A DNA stretch of 64,000 nucleotides, from assembly GCA_019751945.1 (NCBI GenBank), contig JAIEMT010000018.1:1-64000 (forward strand), read 5' to 3'. The DNA comes from a bacterium (GTDB taxonomy: Bacteria > Bdellovibrionota > UBA1018). The notes under the pieces are model-generated. The model saw nothing but the letters and a program-made list of their open reading frames with translations. It was not told the DNA's origin and did no database searches. Made by a program: the position numbers and the translations under genes. Position 1 is the stretch's first letter; each line of letters opens with the position of its first letter. Of the stretch, positions 1-8,178 are shown piece by piece.

Positions 1-106
1 ATGTTTGGATTCTGGTGAACCCATTCTAAACGCGGTGAGGTCATGCTGCAATTTCAACTAAGTTTAGCACTCCGCCAAGGCCTGCAAATGCGAAGTTACT
101 ATTCCG

Positions 107-745
107 ATGTTTTTTACGCGACATACAAGCAAAATTGCAACAGGTCTTCGCTCATTGATTCAAGTGAATTGGGATAAAGTCGGAAAAAAAGGCTTTGAAG
201 AGATTCGTCTCACGCAAGACTTTAAGACCGATACCAGAATAGATGAAAAAAGCTTAGTTGTTTACGTTCCGTATTCTCTCTCAAGTGCTGAAATGGAAAG
301 CTTCTTAAGCCAACAACCGAATGCTAATGATTCTAACCTTGAAGAACTCAGAAGAATGGCATTAGCAACGGGAGAACTCGAAGCGGCTTTCACTAGAAAG
401 ACCGGAATTAGCATTTCTAAAGCCGGACTGACCGACGCATCCCTCTATTATTTTGGATTGCGGGCTCTCACGGAACTTCCCCTGCCAGATTGCTTGAATC
501 GAGGAAACTATCGTTTAAAGGACATTACTTTAGATAATATGGGTACGAGAGTTTATAAGAATGGAAATGTGAATACCCTTTTCTTAAGGGTAGGCAGTAG
601 AGATGAGATGATCAAAGATTTGCTTCAGCAAACCGATCGTTGTTCATTGCCAGCGACTTCAGGTGCTAATGCCGACGCAGCCCCCGCACAGGCGGATCGG
701 CAGCCGCCTTCGAAACCACCCAAAAAACTGCGTAAGAAGAACTAA
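107..745 (+). CDS. hypothetical protein, 212 aa
   Basis: I do not recognise this protein. It is hydrophilic with no clear signal peptide or membrane segment. It ends in a proline- and lysine-rich tail (PPSKPPKKLRKKN), preceded by an Ala/Gln-rich stretch. The first ATG in this frame is at 107 and a stop lies in frame at 65-67, so the start cannot be much further upstream. A separate ATG at 43 opens a different frame of about 44 codons that overlaps the first part of this gene, so an N-terminal frameshift cannot be excluded. The base composition looks more AT-rich than the genes to the right. It is convergent with hpd and the stop codons overlap: TAA on plus at 743-745, TAG on minus at 742-744. 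Confidence 0.6.
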   Translation: MFFTRHTSKIATGLRSLIQVNWDKVGKKGFEEIRLTQDFKTDTRIDEKSLVVYVPYSLSSAEMESFLSQQPNANDSNLEELRRMALATGELEAAFTRKTGISISKAGLTDASLYYFGLRALTELPLPDCLNRGNYRLKDITLDNMGTRVYKNGNVNTLFLRVGSRDEMIKDLLQQTDRCSLPATSGANADAAPAQADRQPPSKPPKKLRKKN

Positions 746-1827
746 GCCTGCAAAACCCCGCGGCGGATTTGGTCGAGTTCCATGGCTTGAAAGAGCGCTT
801 GGAAGTTGCCTTCGCCGAAGCCTTTGTTGCCCTTGCGTTGGATGTATTCGAAGAAGAACGGACCGACCGCTTCTTCGCCGAAGATCTGTAGCAAGTAACC
901 CGTATCATCTCCGTCTAATAGGATTCCGAGCTCTTCGAGTTCTGAGATATTCTCAGTCACGTTCGGAACGCGGGTGGGAACAGCCTCGTAATAAGTGTGC
1001 GGAACTTTCAGGAACTTGAAGTTCTTGGTGTTCAGCTTTCTCAGTGTGTCTTGAATTCCCATGGTGATGAGAGCCAAGTGCTGAACGCCCGGGCCGCGCA
1101 TGCGGTCTACGAATTCTTGGACCTGGCTGGTTTTTTCAGAGCCTTCATTGATCGGTACCTTGATTCGACCGTCTTCGGATTGAACGACGTCAGAGATCAA
1201 ACCCGTCTTATTCGCGCGAATATTGAATGAGCGAGTGACGATGAAGCCGAAAACTTTCTTATACCACTCCACCCAGCCCTTCATTTCGCCCATGCCCACG
1301 TTGTTGGTGAGATGGTCGATCAGGCGCAGTCCGAGTGGCGAGGGACTTTCCAAGTGCGAAACTTCCAAGCCATCATCAAAGAGCGCTTGGGAATGAGCGC
1401 CGCCTGGAGCTTTGCGCTCAATGAAAGCGTAGCGAACATTGCCGGGCGTCCAGATTTCCGAACGCACCACGGTGCCGCAAGACGACTCATACTTCGTGGG
1501 TTCCATGGCGGGCTTAGCGCCGCGCTTGGTAGTTTCTTCGAAAGCTTCGCGAGCATCGGCAACATCGATAGCCAAAACACAAATGCCTTCAGCCTGCTTA
1601 TTCAAGAACTTGATGGTCTCTTGGCTCTGAGCTGCGGGTGAACCATCGGACTGAGTCAGAACCACCCGAATAAAACCCTGAGCGAAAACGGCTTTCTTCA
1701 GACCCTTCGATTTGAGGTGAGTCTCGCCGATCATTTCGAAGCCCATGCGCTGGTACATCGGCACGTGCTTCGCGATGTCGTTGACGGCGAACTCGACGTG
1801 ATCAAATCCTTGGTTCTGAATTTTCAT
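742..1827 (-). CDS. hpd: 4-hydroxyphenylpyruvate dioxygenase
   Basis: Non-haem Fe(II) enzyme that converts 4-hydroxyphenylpyruvate to homogentisate in tyrosine catabolism; cytoplasmic. It has two vicinal-oxygen-chelate halves: the N-terminal one begins with GFDHVEFAVND and the catalytic C-terminal one with LIDHLTNNVG. The expected 2-His-1-Glu iron ligands are visible as His172 (DHLTNN), His250 (VQHLALIT) and Glu327 (FFFEYIQRKG). The C-terminal signature GFGEGNFQALFQAMELDQ is present and the length (361 aa) is normal. The ATG at 1827 follows a GAGG ribosome site. It lies 10 bp downstream of speA on the same strand and probably shares its transcript. No other homogentisate-pathway gene is in the window. 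Confidence 0.95.
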   Translation of the reverse strand: MKIQNQGFDHVEFAVNDIAKHVPMYQRMGFEMIGETHLKSKGLKKAVFAQGFIRVVLTQSDGSPAAQSQETIKFLNKQAEGICVLAIDVADAREAFEETTKRGAKPAMEPTKYESSCGTVVRSEIWTPGNVRYAFIERKAPGGAHSQALFDDGLEVSHLESPSPLGLRLIDHLTNNVGMGEMKGWVEWYKKVFGFIVTRSFNIRANKTGLISDVVQSEDGRIKVPINEGSEKTSQVQEFVDRMRGPGVQHLALITMGIQDTLRKLNTKNFKFLKVPHTYYEAVPTRVPNVTENISELEELGILLDGDDTGYLLQIFGEEAVGPFFFEYIQRKGNKGFGEGNFQALFQAMELDQIRRGVLQA

Positions 1828-1837
1828 AAAGCCTCTT

Positions 1838-3832
1838 CTAATTCAAGGTGACGGGCTGACCATTGGTGCCAGGAGCGCCTTGCGGGCGAACCTCGGTAGA
1901 GATTTGGTATTGCGGCTTGGCCTGCTTCTCCACATCCACGTAGGTGTAGCCTTGGAGCAATTCTTCGTAGAAGTTTTGCATTTCCACACCTTCTTTGGGT
2001 TTCAAAGCGCCTTCGCGGACCTTGGCGTCGATTTGTTCTTTCACTCGCTTCGCCATATCGGTCGCGCTGTATTGAATCCAAGACAGAACGCTCGCGATGT
2101 TGTTGCCGCGAATCACTTCTTCAATGTAGTAGCCGCCCGGCTCAGTCTCATCCAAGAAGACGTGGACTTCGTTCACACGACCGAACAGGTTGTGCAAATC
2201 GCCCATGATGTCTTGGTAAGCGCCCATCAGGAAGAAGCCCAAGTAGTAGGGCTCGTGACCTTTGATGGGGTGGAGCGGAAGCGTGTCTTTAATATCGCGC
2301 AGGTCGATGAACTTGCAGACCTTGCCGTCGGAATCACAAGTGATGTCGACGAGGGTCGCGTTCTTCGACGGCTCTTCTTCATGTCGATGAATCGGAATAA
2401 TGGGGAAGAGATGTTGAATGGCCCAGTGGTCGGGAATCGACTGGAACAGTGAGAAGTTACAAAGGTACTGATCGGCCAAGTGCTTGTTCAGGGCTTCGAC
2501 TTCATCGGGCACGTACTTCAATCCGGCGGCATTCTTGTGAATGACCTTACAGATTTGCCAGAAAATGTGTTCGACCTTCGCCTTATCTTCTAAAGACAAG
2601 AAGCCGAGTTTGAACATGCTGAGGGCTTCGTCTTTCCGTTGAACGGCGTCGTGGAAATGTTCGAGCAAGTTCTTGCTGGAAAGGTTCTGCTGCAAGTAGC
2701 GCATTTCTTTCACGACATCGTCTTCATCTGCCGTCTCATTCAAACCAATCGGAGTGGCGCCGACTTCGATGTTTCCAAACACGTTCACAATCAAAACCGA
2801 GTGGTGAGCCACGAGCGCGCGACCGCTCTCGGAAACGATGTTCGGTTCCGGAACTTCTTCGGCCTGACAGACTTCTTGAATCGAATAGACCACGTCGCTG
2901 ACATATTCATTCAGCGAGTAGTTGATGGAGCTTTCAAAGCTGGTGCGGGAGCCGTCGTAGTCGACACCCAAGCCACCGCCGACGTCTAAGAATTCGAGGT
3001 TCAATCCCATCTTGCGCAGTTTTGCGTAGATGCGAGTGCCTTCTTTCACGGCGTCTTTAATGGTCTTAATGTTGGTGATTTGAGAACCGATGTGGAAGTG
3101 CAGGAGCTTGAAGCTATCTGCCAATCCTTCTTGTCTCAAAATATTCACAGCGTGGAGGAGTTCAGGAGTGGTGAGACCGAACTTGGCGTGTTCCCCGCCG
3201 CTCGATTCCCACTTGCCGCTGCCCTTCGAATAAAGTTTGCAGCGAATGCCGATCAACGGGGTGACGCCCACTTCGCGCGCAACAGCGATGACCTGATACA
3301 ACTCGGATAATTTCTCGATCACGATGTGGACGCGCTTGCCGAGTTTAATTCCCGAGAGCGCTGTCTTGATGAACGCGTAATCTTTGTAGCCGTTACAAAT
3401 GACGAGCGAATTCGGCGTGGTGTTGGCAGCGATCACCGCAGCTAATTCTGCTTTCGATCCTGCTTCCAAACCGAAGTCGTAGGGACGGCCAGCGTCCAAA
3501 ATCTCTTCGACGACTTCGCGCATCTGATTCACCTTGATGGGATAGACGCCTTGGTACTGTCCTTTATAACCAAACTCGGTGATGCACTTGCGGAACGCTT
3601 CGTTCAAAGCAACAACGCGGTGGCGGATGATGTCTTGGAAGCGCACCAGGAGCGGGAAGGCAACGCCTTCTTTTTTCGCTTCTTCGATGACGGAGACGAG
3701 ATCAATCCCGGGGCCCTCGCCTCGCTTGGGATGAACGGTCATGTTTCCAGAGGGATTAATGCTGAAGTACTGGTCCCCCCAGTTTTCCATATTATATAAC
3801 TTGATCGAATCCGATACGCCCCATGTTCTCAT
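1838..3832 (-). CDS. speA: biosynthetic arginine decarboxylase
   Basis: PLP-dependent decarboxylase that turns arginine into agmatine, the first step of a polyamine route. The alanine-racemase-like PLP barrel carries the Schiff-base lysine at Lys100 (VYPIKVNQ) and the glycine loop GGGLGVDYDG near 285-294. The C-terminal beta domain carries the conserved Cys499 in VDITCDSDG. At 664 aa the length is normal for the SpeA family. The N-terminus (MRTWGVSDSIKLYN) fits SpeA starts, and AAGGA lies just ahead of the ATG. The gene begins only about 30 nt after the 3' end of rnpB with no terminator visible between them, and hpd follows 10 bp downstream. No agmatine-processing gene is present here. Confidence 0.95.
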   Translation of the reverse strand: MRTWGVSDSIKLYNMENWGDQYFSINPSGNMTVHPKRGEGPGIDLVSVIEEAKKEGVAFPLLVRFQDIIRHRVVALNEAFRKCITEFGYKGQYQGVYPIKVNQMREVVEEILDAGRPYDFGLEAGSKAELAAVIAANTTPNSLVICNGYKDYAFIKTALSGIKLGKRVHIVIEKLSELYQVIAVAREVGVTPLIGIRCKLYSKGSGKWESSGGEHAKFGLTTPELLHAVNILRQEGLADSFKLLHFHIGSQITNIKTIKDAVKEGTRIYAKLRKMGLNLEFLDVGGGLGVDYDGSRTSFESSINYSLNEYVSDVVYSIQEVCQAEEVPEPNIVSESGRALVAHHSVLIVNVFGNIEVGATPIGLNETADEDDVVKEMRYLQQNLSSKNLLEHFHDAVQRKDEALSMFKLGFLSLEDKAKVEHIFWQICKVIHKNAAGLKYVPDEVEALNKHLADQYLCNFSLFQSIPDHWAIQHLFPIIPIHRHEEEPSKNATLVDITCDSDGKVCKFIDLRDIKDTLPLHPIKGHEPYYLGFFLMGAYQDIMGDLHNLFGRVNEVHVFLDETEPGGYYIEEVIRGNNIASVLSWIQYSATDMAKRVKEQIDAKVREGALKPKEGVEMQNFYEELLQGYTYVDVEKQAKPQYQISTEVRPQGAPGTNGQPVTLN

Positions 3833-3861
3833 ATGCTTCCTTGTTTATCAGACTGTAAATA

Positions 3862-4282
3862 ATTGGCAAGGAACTGTAAGCCGGGTTCTGTCTTCATTGT
3901 TTCCAATGGAGGCGTTCATTCCTCTGGGGTCCGCGTTACCGCGAACCTCAAGCGTTCTTACCCGGAGGCTGCGACCAAGCGTGGTCTTTGCGAAGTCGAA
4001 ACTCCGCGGGCCTCCCTATTTGAACTTGCTCCAGGTAGGGTTTGCCATGCCACCAGGATCACTCCTGGCGCGGTGAGCTCTTACCTCGCCGTTTCACCCT
4101 TACCGACGACCTTGCGGTCGCAGGCGGTTTGCTTTCTGTTGCACTTTCCGTCACTTGTTTCACCCAGTACTGCAGTGGAACAAATGCCTGGCCGTTAGCC
4201 AGTACCCTGCTTTTGGAGCCCGGACTTTCCTCCAACGAACTCTTTTGACGGAGTCGCCAGCGAACGCCCGTTCCTTGCCAAA
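3862..4282 (-). ncRNA. rnpB: RNase P RNA, bacterial class A
   Basis: Catalytic RNA that matures the 5' ends of tRNAs. On the minus strand the hallmark GGAGGAAAGTCCGGGCTCC is at 4233-4215, and the conserved 3' segment ACAGAACCCGGCTTAC is near 3890-3875. The terminal P1 helix is explicit: the ten bases 4279-4270 pair perfectly with 3874-3865 (GGCAAGGAAC against GTTCCTTGCC). That bounds the RNA to about 420 nt; the ends are approximate. It starts about 4 nt after the stop of the zinc-ribbon gene and ends about 30 nt before speA, so it is embedded in a co-directional gene run. Small open frames over this interval are shadows. Confidence 0.95.
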
Positions 4283-4285
4283 CTT

Positions 4286-5020
4286 TTACTTCTGCTGCGA
4301 GCTGGGAATTGACAGGATGCGATGACAACTAGGGCAGTTGTGAGGACCGGTGCCCTTTTGGATCTCGTTGTACAACTGCGGTGGAAGCATCATGTTACAA
4401 CCCATGCAGCGTCCCGCAACCGTGACCACGAAACCCAGTCCCGCACGAGCCGTACGAATGCGATCGTACTGACTCAGGATGCGCTTATCGACTTGGTCGG
4501 TAAACTGCTTTCGCTCACCTGTGAGCGCAGAAATGTCTGTTTCTAATTTGCCGCCTTCGGTGCCCACTTGAGCCGCGATGGCATCTCGTTCGCTTTTTGC
4601 TTTTTCCACTTGAGCGACGAGGGCTTCAGAATCTTTTTTAATCGCAACCACGTCAGCATCGAATTTTTTCATCTGCTCTTCGAGGCCGGTGTTCATCTTT
4701 TGAAGCTGATCAATTTCTTTGTTCGCTGCTTGGAACTCTTGGCTGTTGTGAACGCCTTCGAGTTTTCCCTTGGCGCGCGCGAGACGATCGTTGTTCAGAT
4801 CGAGCGCAGCTTGTGTTTGTCGTTTCGTCTTTTCAATTTCTGTGATGGCGTTTTCTTTGACTTGGAGGAGAGCACTGACTTTCGCCAGAGCATCTTCTGC
4901 CGCCTTCAAGCTGACCGGAAGAGCCGCTTTTCTTTTTTGGAGGCTATCAATTTTGAGATCCAATTCCTGAAGGTGTTCTAGTGCTTTTGTCTGTTCTCGA
5001 AAAGGAAGGGGCTGACTCAC
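4286..5020 (-). CDS. C4-type zinc ribbon domain protein (CdsZ-like, DUF164 family)
   Basis: A long alpha-helical coiled coil (about residues 10-185) is followed by a C-terminal zinc ribbon with two CxxC knuckles, GRCMGCNMM and HNCPSCHRI. This matches the zinc-ribbon family found beside nif3 and rnpB in many bacteria. Members are thought to act as nucleic-acid or secretion-associated chaperones, but the function here is not known. The start is GTG at 5020, placed after a GGAGGA ribosome site that lies inside the last codons of nif3. The nif3 stop and this start are adjacent, which indicates translational coupling. Length 244 aa is usual for the family. Confidence 0.85.
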   Translation of the reverse strand: MSQPLPFREQTKALEHLQELDLKIDSLQKRKAALPVSLKAAEDALAKVSALLQVKENAITEIEKTKRQTQAALDLNNDRLARAKGKLEGVHNSQEFQAANKEIDQLQKMNTGLEEQMKKFDADVVAIKKDSEALVAQVEKAKSERDAIAAQVGTEGGKLETDISALTGERKQFTDQVDKRILSQYDRIRTARAGLGFVVTVAGRCMGCNMMLPPQLYNEIQKGTGPHNCPSCHRILSIPSSQQK

Positions 5021-6163
5021 TTACTTTTTTCCTCCTGACCAAATTCTCTGTGTTGGCACATCAATTGTCGCTGATTGAATTCCCTCTGCAGAGATCCAAT
5101 CTTTCATCGTTTTGAGAAAGAACTTTTCGCTTTCGCGATGCCCTAACTCCATAACTGCCATCCCGCCTCGAGAACCTTCGAGGGCGGTGTGGTAACCCGC
5201 TTCTCCGGTAATAAAAAGTTCACATCCTGCTTGCGAAGCCGAGCGTAAAAAGGAACTCCCTTTTCCCGCTACGAATGCGACCCGTTTCACCTTGGAAGGG
5301 GTGGGATGGGTGACCCAAAACCCGTCTATGTTGAACAGGCTTTTAACACTTTGCGCGACATCTGGGAAGGATCTTGCACGTTTAAACTCGCCCCAAAATC
5401 CGTAGCCGAGGCCGCTCACCAGGCCTTGCTTCGAAGGGCCCTGTTCAAGGGCGTAGAGGTCGTAGGCCACCTCTTCATAAGGGTGGGATTCTAAGAGCGC
5501 CTGAAGGATGGCCTTTTTTAAACCACGGGGCAATATTGTTTCGAGGCGCACTTCTTGAGCCTCTTCCAGCACGCCTGGCTTGCCTAAAAAGGGATGGGTG
5601 TCTTTGGATCCGCGGAAAGTTCCCTTTCCTGCCACCCCAAAAGTACAGGAGTCATATTGGCCAATATGGCCGGCGCCGGCTTCGGTAATGGCTTTACGGA
5701 CGCGTTCGACGTACGGGGTGGGGACAAAAACGACGAGCTTATAGAAGGATTCATTTCCGGAATCGTGGAGGCGACCCATCGGGGTGATCTCCAACTCCTC
5801 TGTAATGGAGGAGACGACTTCCAGCGCCGATTGGTCGAAGTTGGTGTGGCAAGCGGCGACCGCAATGCCTGCTTGGAGTGCTTCGTAGACCAGCGAGGGC
5901 GGGGTAACTCGGCTCAGCCCGCGGCTGCGGGGAAAAATGCAGGGATGGTGATTAATGATGAGCTTGTAGCCCTTCGCTTTGGCCGCTTTGATGGCTTCTG
6001 CCGTGAGATCAATTGAAATGATAGCACCTTTGGTGGTCCACTTCGGGTCGCCGGCTAAGAGACCGACATTGTCCCAGTCTTCTGCCGTGTCGCTGGGCGC
6101 GCGTTTTTCGAGGGCTTTGAGGATGTCTGCAACCGAAACCGATTTTGACTTGGCCATGGACAT
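5021..6163 (-). CDS. Nif3-like dinuclear metal centre protein
   Basis: Member of the Nif3/YbgI family (often labelled GTP cyclohydrolase 1 type 2 homologue), a toroidal hexamer with a di-metal centre of uncertain substrate. Metal-binding motifs are visible: INHHPCIFPR near residues 70-80, CHTNFDQ near 110 and a C-terminal GEAGYHTALE segment. At 380 aa it is the longer form with the central insertion domain (CutA/PII-like) between two halves. It heads the run nif3 - zinc ribbon - rnpB, a common bacterial neighbourhood. Two start ATGs lie 6 bp apart (6163 and 6157) and neither has a strong ribosome site. Confidence 0.9.
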   Translation of the reverse strand: MSMAKSKSVSVADILKALEKRAPSDTAEDWDNVGLLAGDPKWTTKGAIISIDLTAEAIKAAKAKGYKLIINHHPCIFPRSRGLSRVTPPSLVYEALQAGIAVAACHTNFDQSALEVVSSITEELEITPMGRLHDSGNESFYKLVVFVPTPYVERVRKAITEAGAGHIGQYDSCTFGVAGKGTFRGSKDTHPFLGKPGVLEEAQEVRLETILPRGLKKAILQALLESHPYEEVAYDLYALEQGPSKQGLVSGLGYGFWGEFKRARSFPDVAQSVKSLFNIDGFWVTHPTPSKVKRVAFVAGKGSSFLRSASQAGCELFITGEAGYHTALEGSRGGMAVMELGHRESEKFFLKTMKDWISAEGIQSATIDVPTQRIWSGGKK

Positions 6164-6414
6164 CTAGGAATAGGCGGCAGGAACCAGAAAAGCAAGTTCT
6201 CAAGGAAAGGGCATCGCCAGTTCTCTGGCCAACTTAGCCAAGTGTCAACGGGCTGCTGTCTGAAACAGTCTTGGAAAAATGGAGATCAACAGGTGTCTAA
6301 ACATTAGACGGGGTTCTTAGTGATTGGTGGACTATGTACCTAATATCCTTCACCTCAAATTACTGAAGCAGCTGGTATGGCTCTTGAAATCAGTTCAGTC
6401 CGAGAGAGAGTTTT

Positions 6415-7062
6415 ATGAAAAGATTGTTTTTAAAAGTCGCCACCCAAAGCCTTTTTATATTGGCTGTTTATTTTGTCGGTATCACCAGCACCTCTAATGC
6501 CGATGTTTTGGCTCAAATGAAAAAAGGTCTTGCAGATGCTGCCGACCGAGTAAGAAAGATTCAAAACGATGCTGGCGGTGAAGCTAGAAGATTGAAGGAA
6601 CGTGCTGATGAGCTCGCTAATAAGGCTCGAGCCGAAGGATCCAAGGCGCAAGATCGATTGCAAGATTTGGGAGACCAAGTCAGAGATAAGATTGACGATG
6701 CAACGAGAGATCTTTGTACCGTTGAAAATCCGATTTCTCGCCTGAAGAAGAGTTTAGAATTTACGGTTAAAGGAAACGATGCTTATTTCGCTACTCGTGT
6801 AAATGGTGTCAATCCTTCAGAATTTGAAATTCGTGCACGTCCTAATGGAAAAACTGGAGAAAAAGTAAAAAGTTATTCTCTTGAGTTGATCGATACAACG
6901 ACTGGGCAGAAGCTCTCTGGTAAGCCAGATGAGATTCTTAACCAGCTACATTATCGATTAGAGTGTATTCAGCTGAAAGAAACACCCCAGATCCGTGATG
7001 TAGCTGGTAGTGTGGTTCCTGAGTCTGAACAGCCATCCGCATCTGGTGCAGAGGTTAGATAG
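6415..7062 (+). CDS. secreted protein with N-terminal coiled coil, unknown function
   Basis: I do not recognise a family. A Sec signal peptide (hydrophobic stretch, cleavage probably after SNA near residue 29) is followed by a charged, heptad-like helix rich in Ala, Arg, Lys and Glu (about residues 32-98). A globular C-terminal half follows (about 100-200), with two cysteines (DLCTVEN and RLECIQL) that could form a disulphide. It is probably periplasmic. The ATG has a purine-rich GAGAGAG ribosome site. Codon use looks AT-richer than that of lon and the pil genes, as in the gene at 107. It is convergent with the barrel-like protein, leaving 3 bp between them. Confidence 0.65.
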   Translation: MKRLFLKVATQSLFILAVYFVGITSTSNADVLAQMKKGLADAADRVRKIQNDAGGEARRLKERADELANKARAEGSKAQDRLQDLGDQVRDKIDDATRDLCTVENPISRLKKSLEFTVKGNDAYFATRVNGVNPSEFEIRARPNGKTGEKVKSYSLELIDTTTGQKLSGKPDEILNQLHYRLECIQLKETPQIRDVAGSVVPESEQPSASGAEVR

Positions 7063-7065
7063 CAA

Positions 7066-8049
7066 CTACGGATAGTAATAGGTTGCCGAGAGAAGTGCGG
7101 AAAGAGACGCATCACTTCGATCGAGTCGAGACAATTCCAGGCCTGCACTAAAGGCGGGGGTGAGTCGGTCAAAAATTCCGATTCCATAAATTTGAGAAGT
7201 AGTCGTTCCCCCGATGCCTAGTTTTGCTACATAGAAACCGGAGAAGCCCAAGGGTATTCTCATTGTCTTTAGATCGAAATCGAGTTTTGCCGCGGCTTTA
7301 ACAAATGCCACTTTCCCAGTTCTTAAATCAAAAAGACTTCCGCCCTCCAGTAGTACGCCGAATACTGGCGAAGAAGCATATGCCAACGAAAACCGCGGAG
7401 AGAGTTCTTGGATTGGACTACTATTCAAAAACCTAGCACGATTGGCTTCCTGAAGATTGGTTATCGAAGCATCTACTGCAGTGAGGGGTGAAAACGAAAG
7501 CGTAGAGCCGGTTGTGTAAGAAACGCCTAATTGGGCACTCATGCGCTGACTACGAAATAGAGAGTAAAAAACTCCAGCTTCAGCGCGGTAGGTTGCCGAC
7601 GCCCCCGAGATAAAAGCGGAGTAGGCGTCTGAACCGCTGAGGAGAATTGCGCTAAGGCTGAAATCGAATGACCAAGCGTTTTTGGAGCCACGGTAGTTAA
7701 AAGAAGGAGAAACGCCGTAGGTCTTGATGGCAGCTTCTAGGGCAGGATCCGTGAGATTGGATGACGCCCACTCGATCCCAACGGCTAAGTTGTTGGTTGG
7801 AAATGGGTTAGCTAAGTATGCGCTAGGAAGAAAGACGTGGCCATTTAGGGTTCGAAGATATCCTTGGGGTCGAGCTAGCCTTGTTTCGGAAATTCTAGAT
7901 GCTACGTTTGCCAGATTTTCTGGTTGATCTAGGGCCTTCTCAATTGGAATCTCGAAGTCGGAGCGATTGGAAATATTGGGAGTGGGAGCGGCGAAAACTC
8001 CCCAGCTCCAAAGAAGAATAGTAGCGCACAATCCCCCCAGATTTTTCAT
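7066..8049 (-). CDS. putative beta-barrel outer-membrane protein
   Basis: No family recognised by name. After a signal peptide (MKNLGGLCATILLWSWG..., probable cleavage after FAA), the protein is dominated by short amphipathic strands rich in Ser, Ala, Tyr and Gly with alternating hydrophobic residues. It ends in aromatic ATYYYP, consistent with an outer-membrane barrel or autotransported surface protein. I chose ATG 8049 because the signal peptide begins there; an in-frame ATG at 8070 would add seven residues that do not look like part of it. It lies downstream of lon but is separated from it by a terminator. Confidence 0.6.
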   Translation of the reverse strand: MKNLGGLCATILLWSWGVFAAPTPNISNRSDFEIPIEKALDQPENLANVASRISETRLARPQGYLRTLNGHVFLPSAYLANPFPTNNLAVGIEWASSNLTDPALEAAIKTYGVSPSFNYRGSKNAWSFDFSLSAILLSGSDAYSAFISGASATYRAEAGVFYSLFRSQRMSAQLGVSYTTGSTLSFSPLTAVDASITNLQEANRARFLNSSPIQELSPRFSLAYASSPVFGVLLEGGSLFDLRTGKVAFVKAAAKLDFDLKTMRIPLGFSGFYVAKLGIGGTTTSQIYGIGIFDRLTPAFSAGLELSRLDRSDASLSALLSATYYYP

Positions 8050-8104
8050 CTGAAAGGGATTGTAGCACATGCCAAGGAATCAGAAAATTAAGGTCTATTA
8101 ATCC

Positions 8105-8145
8105 AAAAAGCAGGCAACGGTTAACAGATTCTGCTAACCGCTGCC
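8105..8145 (-). terminator. intrinsic terminator after lon
   Basis: On the minus strand GGCA-CGGTTA pairs with TAACCG-TGCC across 8145-8113. There is one internal mismatch, and a nested CAG/CTG pairing in the loop makes a long stable hairpin. It is followed by TGC and five Ts (8109-8105). A second, smaller hairpin (GCAGAC 8153-8158 with GTCTGC 8167-8172) lies between this one and the lon stop codon. Together they should end the lon transcript before the barrel-protein gene. Confidence 0.75.
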
Positions 8146-8178
8146 CGCTTCAGCAGACAGCAAACCGTCTGCCGGACT

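Noticed and set aside
43-177. Short frame starting at ATG 43
   Set aside because: It ends after about 44 codons and has no recognisable features. It might be the true N-terminus of the first gene after a frameshift, but nothing in the sequence proves it.
4059-4328. Open reading frame over the rnpB region
   Set aside because: It overlaps the conserved RNase P RNA core and P1 helix; its translation has no family-like features.
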